Positions 1-5,025 of a stretch of DNA of 5,025 nucleotides are shown one piece after another. This stretch comes from an uncultured Terrimonas sp. (GTDB taxonomy: Bacteria; Bacteroidota; Bacteroidia; Chitinophagales; Chitinophagaceae): assembly GCA_946886925.1 (NCBI GenBank), contig CAMPJQ010000257.1, positions 1 to 5,025 of the forward strand. The letters run 5' to 3'. The notes under the pieces are model-generated. The model was not told where the DNA came from. It searched no databases and saw nothing but the letters and a program-made list of their open reading frames with translations. The translations under genes and the position numbers were made by a program. Position 1 is the first letter of the stretch, and every line of letters begins with the position of its first letter.

Positions 1-1335
1 CTTTTCCTCTTACTGGCCAGAGACTCCTGCACGCCAAAAAATGATGCTGTGGATGCCGTATTACCTTCAGAACCACATGTGCAATGGGCCGATGCTGAAA
101 TTGGTGCTATGTTTCATTTTGATGTAGTGAATTTTGTGCCTGATTATGATTGGCGTAACTGGGGCACACATCCTCCGGCTTCTGTTTTCAATCCTTCTAA
201 ATTGGATACCGATCAGTGGCTTCGTGCCGCTAAAGCAGCAGGCGCAAAGTATGCAGTGCTGGTTGCAAAACATTGTTCCGGGTTTAGTTTGTGGCCAACA
301 GCAGCCCATGAATACAGTGTAAAAAATACGCCCTGGAGAAATGGCAAAGGAGATATTGTAGCCGATTTTATAAAGTCGTGTGAAAAGTATGACATAAGAC
401 CCGGCATTTACGCCAGCGCTGCTGCGAATGGGTATTGTTATGTGGATAATCCTGGTTTAGTTCAACCCGGAAGCCCGATGGATCAGCAAGCCTATAATAA
501 TGTGGTGGTGCAGCAACTCACCGAGTTGTGGAGCAATTATGGAAAATTATTTGAAATATGGTTCGATGGCGGGGTGTTGCCTGTGAATGAGGGTGGACCC
601 GACCTTGCTCCTTTGTTGAAGAAACTGCAACCCGATGCCGTTGTTTTCCAGGGGCCTGCAGACGCTAAAAATCTCATTCGCTGGATCGGTAATGAAGAAG
701 GGTTGGCGCCGTATCCTAACTGGAGCAGAACCGATACTACAACTTCGGCCACCGGAACCGTTAAAAGCGATGATATGAACGGCAATCCCGAAGGCGCGAT
801 ATGGTGCCCGGGAGAGTCGGATTTTCCCTTGCGTACAGGCTGGCAGGGTGGCTGGTTCTGGAAAGCCGATGGACAGGAAATATTATCGGTTGATCAGTTG
901 GTGAAAAACTATACTACCAGCGTGGGGCGCAATTCAAACATGCTGATCGGTATTGTGATAGATACCAGCGGATTGGTGCCGCAGGAAGATATGGAAAGGC
1001 TGGAAGCCTTTGGTAACGAAATTAAAAAAAGGTTTTCGGAGCCGTTTGCTTCCGCAAAAGGAAATGGGGAAATACTTGAATTGTCGCTTGGCAGCACTCC
1101 ACTCCCTGTTAACCATTTGATCATATCAGAAGATATTACAAAAGGAGAACGCATCAGGAAATATGTCATTGAGGCCCGGAAAGACAATCAATGGATACAA
1201 ATAGCAGAAGGCAGCTCGGTGGGGCATAAGCGCATTCAAAGCGTAGATAGTATAATAACAGATAAAGTACGGCTAAGCATAACTGAATCATCTGCTGAGC
1301 CACAAATCAAAGATTTTTCAGCTTATGGAATGTAA
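1..1335 (+). CDS. GH29 alpha-L-fucosidase, 5'-truncated by the window edge
   Basis: Hydrolyses terminal alpha-L-fucose from glycans, by family probably outside the cytoplasm. The frame is open from base 1 (444 codons visible); a GTG at 49 could be called as the start, but the upstream codons read LFLLLARDSC, the end of a signal peptide, so the true start lies left of the window. Counting from base 1, FHFD carries the conserved early His (39). KHCSGFSLW (90-98) matches the family KHHDGF block, with Cys-Ser in place of His-Asp. EIWFDGG places the nucleophile at Asp189. RWIGNEEG puts Glu232 43 residues later, close to the acid/base of the 1,3/1,4-specific subfamily (GH29-B). PGESD and YTTSVGRNSNML (304-315) are further family blocks. 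The tail from about 350, with RIRKYVIEA and VGHKRI, is the usual C-terminal beta-sandwich. The family call is firm; subfamily and linkage are inferred. The Cys28 lipobox is poor (RDSC), so lipoprotein anchoring is uncertain. It may be cotranscribed with the oxidoreductase 125 bp downstream. Confidence 0.93.
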   Translation, partial: LFLLLARDSCTPKNDAVDAVLPSEPHVQWADAEIGAMFHFDVVNFVPDYDWRNWGTHPPASVFNPSKLDTDQWLRAAKAAGAKYAVLVAKHCSGFSLWPTAAHEYSVKNTPWRNGKGDIVADFIKSCEKYDIRPGIYASAAANGYCYVDNPGLVQPGSPMDQQAYNNVVVQQLTELWSNYGKLFEIWFDGGVLPVNEGGPDLAPLLKKLQPDAVVFQGPADAKNLIRWIGNEEGLAPYPNWSRTDTTTSATGTVKSDDMNGNPEGAIWCPGESDFPLRTGWQGGWFWKADGQEILSVDQLVKNYTTSVGRNSNMLIGIVIDTSGLVPQEDMERLEAFGNEIKKRFSEPFASAKGNGEILELSLGSTPLPVNHLIISEDITKGERIRKYVIEARKDNQWIQIAEGSSVGHKRIQSVDSIITDKVRLSITESSAEPQIKDFSAYGM

Positions 1336-1426
1336 TTATTGGAGTTGCCCATTCAATCGCCTGCCATGATTTCTTAAGGAATTTAAAAGGATGCTTTGTA
1401 TATTGAGGATCATTTACCTCGTTGCA

Positions 1427-1454
1427 ATTACAAACGATAAATTATAAACTACAA
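1427..1454 (+). repeat. AT-rich degenerate 14-bp tandem pair in the leader of the oxidoreductase gene
   Basis: Two adjacent 14-base units, ATTACAAACGATAA and ATTATAAACTACAA, match at 11 of 14 positions and end six bases before the ATG at 1461. Translated from a TTG at 1422 they give a peptide like QTINYKLQIK, a typical false N-terminal extension in Bacteroidota annotations. The stretch is best read as untranslated leader that keeps the ribosome-binding area unstructured. A specific regulatory role is not shown. Confidence 0.4.
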
Positions 1455-1460
1455 ATAAAG

Positions 1461-2876
1461 ATGTCATCACGCAGGAAATTTATAAAGTCGGCTGCATTGG
1501 CTTCTGCCGGTATTGCTGTTGGAAATTTTAGCGCTACAGCAAAAAGCTATAGCCGGATCATAGGCGCTAATAAAAAAGTAAACCTCGCCTGTATTGGAAT
1601 TGGTAACCGGGGCGGGGCGATTCTCAATGATCTGCATGATACGGGTTTGGCCAATATAGTGGCGCTTTGTGATATTGATATGGGTGCCACACATACCAGG
1701 GAGAATATGGATAAATTTTCAACAGCAAAAAAATTCCAGGATTTCCGTGAAATGTTCGATAAGGCGGGCAATGAAATAGAAGCAGTTTCTATCGGCGTGC
1801 CCGACTTCTCGCATTTTCCCATCACCATGATGGCTATGGCACTGGGCAAGCATGTGTATGTTGAAAAGCCTATGGCCCGTACTTTTTATGAGATAGAATT
1901 GATGATGGCGGCTGCAAAAAAATACAATAAAGTGGTAACCCAGATGGGCAACCAGGGACATTCGGAAGCCAATTATTTCCAGTTCAAAGCCTGGAAGGAC
2001 GCCGGTATTATAAAAGATGTTACCGCTATTACGGCACATATGAATTCTGCACGTCGCTGGCATGGGTGGGACACTCATATTAAAAAATTCCCCGCGGCAG
2101 AACCTGTTCCCGCTACACTGGATTGGGACAATTGGCTGACCACAGCCGAATACCACGATTATAATCATGATTATCACCTGGGGCAATGGCGCTGCTGGTA
2201 CGATTTCGGAATGGGCGCTCTCGGCGACTGGGGAGCACATATTTTGGACACAGCGCACCAGTTTTTAGAACTCGGTTTGCCAAACGAAATCACTGCACTC
2301 AAAGCCGAAGGGCACAATGATTATTTTTACCCGATGTCTACCACTCTTTTGTTTAAATTTCCTAAACGCAAAAGCATGCCTGCAGTGGACATTACCTGGT
2401 ACGATGGGGTAAATAACATTCCCCCCGTGCCGGCAGGATATGGCGTATCTGAACTGGATCCCAATATTCCTCCTCCGAGCGATGGCAAGATCCAGCCGGC
2501 CAAGCTTAATCCCGGCAAAATCATATACAGCAGGGAACTGACCTTTAAAGGCGGCTCCCATGGCAGCACCTTATCCATTATTCCCGAAGAAAAAGCAAAG
2601 GCGATGGCATCCAAACTGCCGGAAGTGCCTAAAAGTCCCTCAAACCATTTTGCCAACTTTTTACTGTCGTGCAGCGGATCAGAAAAAACCCGCTCTCCCT
2701 TCGAAATTGCAGGTCCTTTAAGCCAGGTATTTTGCCTGGGTGTGATGGCACAGCGGCTCAATACGAAAATAGTTTTTGACCGGGAAACCAAACGCATAAC
2801 CAATAACCGGTTTGCAGATGCTTTACTAACGGGAGCGCCTCCACGCAAAGGATGGGAACAGTATTATAAATTGTAG
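1461..2876 (+). CDS. Tat-exported Gfo/Idh/MocA-family oxidoreductase
   Basis: NAD(P)-dependent sugar or glycoside oxidoreductase of 471 residues; substrate unknown. ATG 1461 is chosen because it opens directly on a twin-arginine signal, SRRKFIKSAALASAG (residues 3-17); a TTG start 13 codons earlier would add only leader sequence. Tat export fits an enzyme that leaves the cytoplasm folded with its cofactor, as known for Zymomonas glucose-fructose oxidoreductase. The Rossmann domain follows: GIGNRG (46-51) is the GxGxxG loop and VEKPMA holds the family EKP motif (135-137, presumed catalytic Lys136). NQGHS (164-168) and GDWGAHILD (255-263, with Asp256, His260 and Asp263) lie in the alpha/beta C-terminal domain and match the family's D-x-x-x-H signature. 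The C-terminus, RKGWEQYYKL, looks complete. Retention of EKP argues against GH109 N-acetylgalactosaminidase, a hydrolase branch of this fold. Homologues are abundant in Bacteroidota and Planctomycetota, and some act in 3-keto-glycoside metabolism; that role here is only a possibility suggested by the neighbouring glycosidases. Confidence 0.92.
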   Translation: MSSRRKFIKSAALASAGIAVGNFSATAKSYSRIIGANKKVNLACIGIGNRGGAILNDLHDTGLANIVALCDIDMGATHTRENMDKFSTAKKFQDFREMFDKAGNEIEAVSIGVPDFSHFPITMMAMALGKHVYVEKPMARTFYEIELMMAAAKKYNKVVTQMGNQGHSEANYFQFKAWKDAGIIKDVTAITAHMNSARRWHGWDTHIKKFPAAEPVPATLDWDNWLTTAEYHDYNHDYHLGQWRCWYDFGMGALGDWGAHILDTAHQFLELGLPNEITALKAEGHNDYFYPMSTTLLFKFPKRKSMPAVDITWYDGVNNIPPVPAGYGVSELDPNIPPPSDGKIQPAKLNPGKIIYSRELTFKGGSHGSTLSIIPEEKAKAMASKLPEVPKSPSNHFANFLLSCSGSEKTRSPFEIAGPLSQVFCLGVMAQRLNTKIVFDRETKRITNNRFADALLTGAPPRKGWEQYYKL

Positions 2877-2943
2877 GGTGGAAAGCAACTGGTACGTGCG
2901 GGCACCATAGCCGACAACTTAAATAAAAAAGAAGCCCTGGTGA

Positions 2944-2964
2944 TGGTACATGAGACACGTACCA
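2944..2964 (+). repeat. TGAGACAC hairpin, copy 1 (REP-like)
   Basis: Arms TGGTACATG and CACGTACCA enclose an AGA loop, giving a 9-bp stem with one T-G wobble. The same architecture, with different arm bases that still pair, recurs at 3353-3375. Preservation of pairing despite base changes argues for selection on the hairpin. It lies 67 bp after the oxidoreductase stop and is not followed by a T-run, so it is a poor intrinsic terminator. Confidence 0.6.
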
Positions 2965-2995
2965 AGGCGATTGTTTCGGTATGGTTTTGAAACTT

Positions 2996-3012
2996 CGGCT
3001 CCTTTGGAGTCG
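2996..3012 (-). repeat. Short stem-loop, CCAAAGG core
   Basis: On the + strand, CGGCTCC, TTT and GGAGTCG form a 7-bp stem with one G-T wobble. Read on the minus strand it is CGACTCC-AAA-GGAGCCG followed by AAG, resembling the CCTGAAAGG hairpins nearby in the core and in the following GNCGAA bases. It could help end transcription of the oxidoreductase gene, as a pyrimidine-rich stretch follows at about 3013-3032, but that stretch is not a clean T-tract. Confidence 0.4.
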
Positions 3013-3032
3013 CTTTAAACTTTTCTCTTCTT

Positions 3033-3060
3033 GTTATAAACCTTGTATCCTTTCAGGATA
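3033..3060 (-). repeat. CCTGAAAGG stem-loop repeat, inverted copy
   Basis: The + strand hairpin TATCCT-TTC-AGGATA (3046-3060) is a perfect 6-bp stem. Its reverse complement, TATCCTGAAAGGATA, is followed by CAAGG and then TTTATAAC. The copy at 3139-3168 has the same core and the same TTTATAAC end at nearly the same distance. The similarity extends beyond the palindrome, which supports a real repeat family rather than unrelated hairpins. Confidence 0.5.
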
Positions 3061-3138
3061 AGAATAAAAAGCCATTCCAACAGCGGTCTGAATCTCCTGT
3101 ATAGGATGCCGGCTACTTTACGCATAAGGACTTGTATT

Positions 3139-3168
3139 GACCCTGAAAGGGGTCGAAACGTTTATAAC
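3139..3168 (+). repeat. CCTGAAAGG stem-loop repeat, direct copy A
   Basis: GACCCT-GAAA-GGGGTC forms a 6-bp stem with one T-G wobble and a GAAA loop, followed by GAAACG and TTTATAAC. It faces the copy at 3033-3060 in inverted orientation and lies exactly 50 bp before the matching core of the next copy. Confidence 0.55.
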
Positions 3169-3188
3169 TACACGATAAAAAGTATTAC

Positions 3189-3207
3189 GGCCCTGAAAGG
3201 GTCGAAC
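3189..3207 (+). repeat. CCTGAAAGG stem-loop repeat, direct copy B
   Basis: GGCCCT-GAA-AGGGTC can form a 6-bp stem with one G-T wobble and is followed by GAAC. The ten-base core CCCTGAAAGG at 3191-3200 repeats 3141-3150 at a 50-bp interval, and GTATT precedes both cores within a few bases. The TTTATAAC tail is not kept in this copy. Confidence 0.5.
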
Positions 3208-3352
3208 AAAGTCTTCTTATGTATAATGACTCTTTGTTTTGCCTTCCTTTCAGTAAAGGCACTACTATTCATCAGCAAAATATTATGAAACGGGCATCGG
3301 TGATTTTGGGTTTTTACATAATCTGGTAGATATGTTTTGAAGAGATGCTATG

Positions 3353-3375
3353 CTGGTTCGTGAGACACGAACCAG
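3353..3375 (+). repeat. TGAGACAC hairpin, copy 2 (REP-like, perfect stem)
   Basis: CTGGTTCGTG and CACGAACCAG pair perfectly over 10 bp around an AGA loop. Flanking GATGC and GCATC could extend the stem across a small asymmetric bulge. It lies four bases beyond the stop codon of the minus-strand gene, where it could stabilise the 3' end of the mRNA or slow transcription; on that strand no T-run follows, so a classical intrinsic terminator is unlikely. It shares its loop and stem plan with 2944-2964. Confidence 0.65.
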
Positions 3376-3379
3376 GGCA

Positions 3380-4714
3380 TCATCTGCCCTTTTCCATACC
3401 TTTTAAAACAATATAAGGGCAGGCAACAGTAGTAAGGTAAACCGGCCCCTGGGTGCCGGAAGTTGTGATGCATTCAAAAGGCCCTCCGAAGGAAGTTCCC
3501 CTGCGGTAATCTGTTTCTCTTAAATGCGTAATATATTCCTTTATTAACTGTTGGGCATAGGCGCTGTTTACTTTGGCAAGGGCAAAGGCCACCCAGCCGG
3601 TGGGCGTTCCCCAATAAGCGCCATTCTGGTATTGGTTTTTGGGAACAAGAGATTTTTGCCATGCGGTTTCGGTATTGTAATCCTCTGTAGTTATGATATG
3701 ACGGATATTGCCTTTATAGGCCAGCGTGCCGCTTTTATAAGCATCCGCAAGATGCCGGCATGCTTTCAAAGCATCCTCTCCTTCAAGAATACTTAAATAA
3801 ATGGCTAATGACGTAGCCCACACATCCGGCTGGTTGCTTTTTGCGGTTGAAGCCTGCAACATGCCGTCTTTATTTAAGAAAATTACAGGCAGCGCTTTTT
3901 TTATGGATTGGGCAATTTGTTTGTACTCACCTGCTTTTGCTTTATTTCCGGATAGGGTAAAAATATCCGACAGGTTTTTTGCTGCAACATATTTTAGCAA
4001 CGAAGCATAACTCAGATCGCCGGTAATTTCAATGGCGTCCCTGAAGCCAAAATCTACTCCTCTGAAAGTTTCATTGGTATAAACAACGTGATTTTCTTTT
4101 CGCGAAGGCGGTACTGCAAAAGCGATCTCAAGCCGGTCAATCAGCTTTGTTCCGTTTATTTCTTTGAAAAGGATGGCCGTGTCGCCGGTAGATTTTATAT
4201 AGTGATCAGCCATCTTTATAAAATAAAATTGGTCGCAATAGGGAGGAAACATGCCAAATTCCTTTACTCCCTGTTCTTCCACATCGTAGGTGCCGGGAAA
4301 GTAAACCGGTAAGCTGTTATCAATGCGGATATGATCTGCAATGGCTCCAAAAGGCACCATGCTTCCTCCTTTGGTGATCCAGGTTTGATCGCATTGCGTT
4401 GAAGCGGTTAACAGCAGCATATGCTTTTGTTCTTCTTCTTTTACAAAACCTGTTTCAAGCGACATGGCGTAATCCCTGATCCAGAACGCCGGGTAAGTAG
4501 CTCTTCCGCCGGGACGGATGAGTGTTCCCCCCGTTTGATTGGACCCAAATGAGGGAATGCTTTGGCGAGGATAAATACGCGAGCTGTCCATTACTGCTTT
4601 TGTAATGTTTTCAAGGAATGAAAGATCTTCTTTATTGATGATGTTCACTTTCTGCTGACCAAACAGTATACCCGACCAAATATGCAGGATCAGTAAAACG
4701 AAAAGATGCCTCAT
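3380..4714 (-). CDS. Secreted six-hairpin (alpha/alpha)6 glycosidase-like protein, function unassigned
   Basis: A complete 444-residue protein. The start at 4714 is supported by an immediate signal peptide: short basic MRH, a hydrophobic stretch to about residue 18, then GQQ, typical of exported Bacteroidota proteins. The mature part fits an (alpha/alpha)6 toroid enzyme: regularly spaced helices with aromatic and acidic loop motifs, including YPAFWIRDY (74-82, Asp81), YDVEEQGVKEFG (143-154), FRDAIEITG (224-232), PDVWATSLAIYL (296-307), EDYNTETAW (344-352) and YQNGAYWGTPTGW (362-374). WIRD and GxYWxTPTGW blocks recall trehalase- and glucosidase-like six-hairpin families, but I cannot place it in a numbered GH family or name catalytic residues with certainty; Asp81 and acids in 345-349 are candidates. 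It is convergent with the oxidoreductase gene and has its own upstream region, so it is a separate transcription unit. A role in glycan breakdown is inferred from the fold and the fucosidase nearby. The DNA before the start (CTACAAAAATG) is A-rich with no Shine-Dalgarno. Confidence 0.75.
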   Translation of the reverse strand: MRHLFVLLILHIWSGILFGQQKVNIINKEDLSFLENITKAVMDSSRIYPRQSIPSFGSNQTGGTLIRPGGRATYPAFWIRDYAMSLETGFVKEEEQKHMLLLTASTQCDQTWITKGGSMVPFGAIADHIRIDNSLPVYFPGTYDVEEQGVKEFGMFPPYCDQFYFIKMADHYIKSTGDTAILFKEINGTKLIDRLEIAFAVPPSRKENHVVYTNETFRGVDFGFRDAIEITGDLSYASLLKYVAAKNLSDIFTLSGNKAKAGEYKQIAQSIKKALPVIFLNKDGMLQASTAKSNQPDVWATSLAIYLSILEGEDALKACRHLADAYKSGTLAYKGNIRHIITTEDYNTETAWQKSLVPKNQYQNGAYWGTPTGWVAFALAKVNSAYAQQLIKEYITHLRETDYRRGTSFGGPFECITTSGTQGPVYLTTVACPYIVLKGMEKGR

Positions 4715-4942
4715 TTTTGTAGATTATTATATCGCGAAGATGTAGTTTTTTTTGCCATATACATGTCTCGCCCCGCAAGAATCAACAGCGTGAATGGTTT
4801 ATGAGCACTTATTAGAGCAGATAAGGGTTTTCTTTTATGTGGAAATATGTGTGTAAGGCTGCATACCCGTACAAACAAAACAGGTTTTATAGTAGTATAT
4901 CCATTCGTATTAAATCTCTGCATAAACACTCATGTGTTGCAT

Positions 4943-4965
4943 ACGTTACGAACGTTAACCACGTT
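4943..4965 (+). promoter_or_regulatory. Three ACGTT motifs at 9-bp spacing, possible operator
   Basis: ACGTT begins at 4943, 4952 and 4961, an exact 9-bp period, and a related GTGTT sits one period earlier at 4934. AACGTT and GTTAAC palindromes overlap the middle unit. The array lies in the 297-bp gap between the minus-strand gene (start 4714) and a possible + start at 5012, about 50 bp before the latter, where a regulator could bind. No regulator gene is in the window and no clear Bacteroidota promoter (TTTG plus TAnnTTTG) was found beside it. Confidence 0.3.
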
Positions 4966-5011
4966 TATAAGTATATGAAAAACTTTAAGTGCAGGTTGAA
5001 AAACGATTGCT

Positions 5012-5025
5012 ATGAAGCATAAAAG
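5012..5025 (+). CDS. Possible start of a downstream gene, cut by the window edge
   Basis: ATG AAG CAT AAA opens a frame (MKHK) that continues past the window end. A basic start like this is common for exported Bacteroidota proteins, and an A-rich stretch (TTGAAAAACG) precedes it. It would be divergent from the gene starting at 4714. Only four codons are visible, so neither reality nor product can be judged. Confidence 0.25.

Larger units (their letters stand above)
2877..3379. other. Convergent intergenic region rich in small hairpins, no convincing gene
   Basis: This 503-bp stretch lies between the 3' ends of two convergent genes. I see no ORF with protein-like character. An 81-codon frame at 3043-3288 runs through the repeat hairpins and is judged spurious. 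The stretch holds two TGAGACAC hairpins near its ends and four shorter stem-loops with CCTGAAAGG-like cores between 2996 and 3207, each listed separately. A degraded version of the larger hairpin may lie at about 2890-2907 (TGGTACGTG then GCACCA). None of the hairpins is followed by a clear T-run, so the termination signals of the two genes cannot be assigned firmly. The structure resembles clustered REP elements (inference). Confidence 0.6.

Noticed and set aside
1395..1422. Possible Bacteroidota promoter before the oxidoreductase (TTTG at 1395, TACCTCGT at 1415)
   Set aside because: The -7 element matches poorly and the 16-bp spacing is shorter than the usual 19-21 bp; cotranscription with the fucosidase is equally possible.
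1422..1460. TTG-initiated extension of the oxidoreductase
   Set aside because: It encodes a low-complexity peptide from an AT-rich tandem repeat, and the Tat signal begins directly at ATG 1461.
1719..2258. 179-codon minus-strand frame opposite the oxidoreductase
   Set aside because: It lies wholly antisense to a gene with clear family motifs; the peptide is rich in Cys, His and Met as expected of a shadow frame.
3033..3207. CRISPR array
   Set aside because: Only three or four short, divergent copies in mixed orientation, without uniform spacers or nearby cas genes.
3043..3288. 81-codon plus-strand frame in the convergent spacer
   Set aside because: It passes through three of the hairpin repeats, has no protein-like domain pattern, and only its AT-rich end looks hydrophobic.
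4742..4790. Possible minus-strand promoter (TTGA then TATATGGC, 20-bp gap) for the six-hairpin gene
   Set aside because: The spacing is acceptable but both elements deviate from TTTG and TAnnTTTG, so it is too weak to annotate.
4711..4929. 72-codon minus-strand frame upstream of the six-hairpin gene
   Set aside because: It occupies the presumed promoter region, overlaps the next start by a few bases, and shows no recognisable motif or composition of a real gene.
4837..5022. 61-codon plus-strand frame at the right edge
   Set aside because: It runs through the ACGTT array and out of frame across the ATG at 5012, and the peptide has no recognisable features.

Overview
The window reads like chromosomal DNA of a Bacteroidota bacterium, probably a Chitinophagaceae-like member (inference). 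Supporting signs are the exported carbohydrate enzymes, A-rich sequence with no Shine-Dalgarno motif before the start codons, an AT-rich leader of a kind common in this phylum, and small REP-like hairpins between genes. No rRNA, tRNA, CRISPR array or transposase gene is visible.

Layout. Positions 1-1335 (+) hold a GH29 alpha-L-fucosidase whose first codons lie left of the window; its sequence fits the subfamily with 1,3/1,4 linkage preference. After a 125-bp gap, 1461-2876 (+) is a Tat-exported Gfo/Idh/MocA-family NAD(P)-dependent oxidoreductase. Positions 2877-3379 have no convincing gene but are dense in small stem-loops: two copies of a TGAGACAC-centred hairpin, near the two ends, bracket four smaller hairpins built on CCTGAAAGG-like cores. 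Positions 3380-4714 (-) encode a secreted protein resembling the (alpha/alpha)6 six-hairpin glycosidases, convergent with the oxidoreductase. Positions 4715-5011 are a probable divergent promoter region containing ACGTT three times at exact 9-bp spacing, followed by a possible start codon at 5012 for a gene running off the right edge.

How they may work together. The fucosidase would release fucose from glycans outside the cytoplasm. The oxidoreductase probably acts on a sugar or glycoside in the periplasm. The toroid protein is probably another glycan-active enzyme. This suggests part of a glycan-use locus, but no SusC/SusD pair or regulator gene is visible, so the link rests on adjacency and predicted export. 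Nothing here proves a new system. The least explained items are the unassigned toroid enzyme, the hairpin-rich convergent spacer and the 9-bp repeat.
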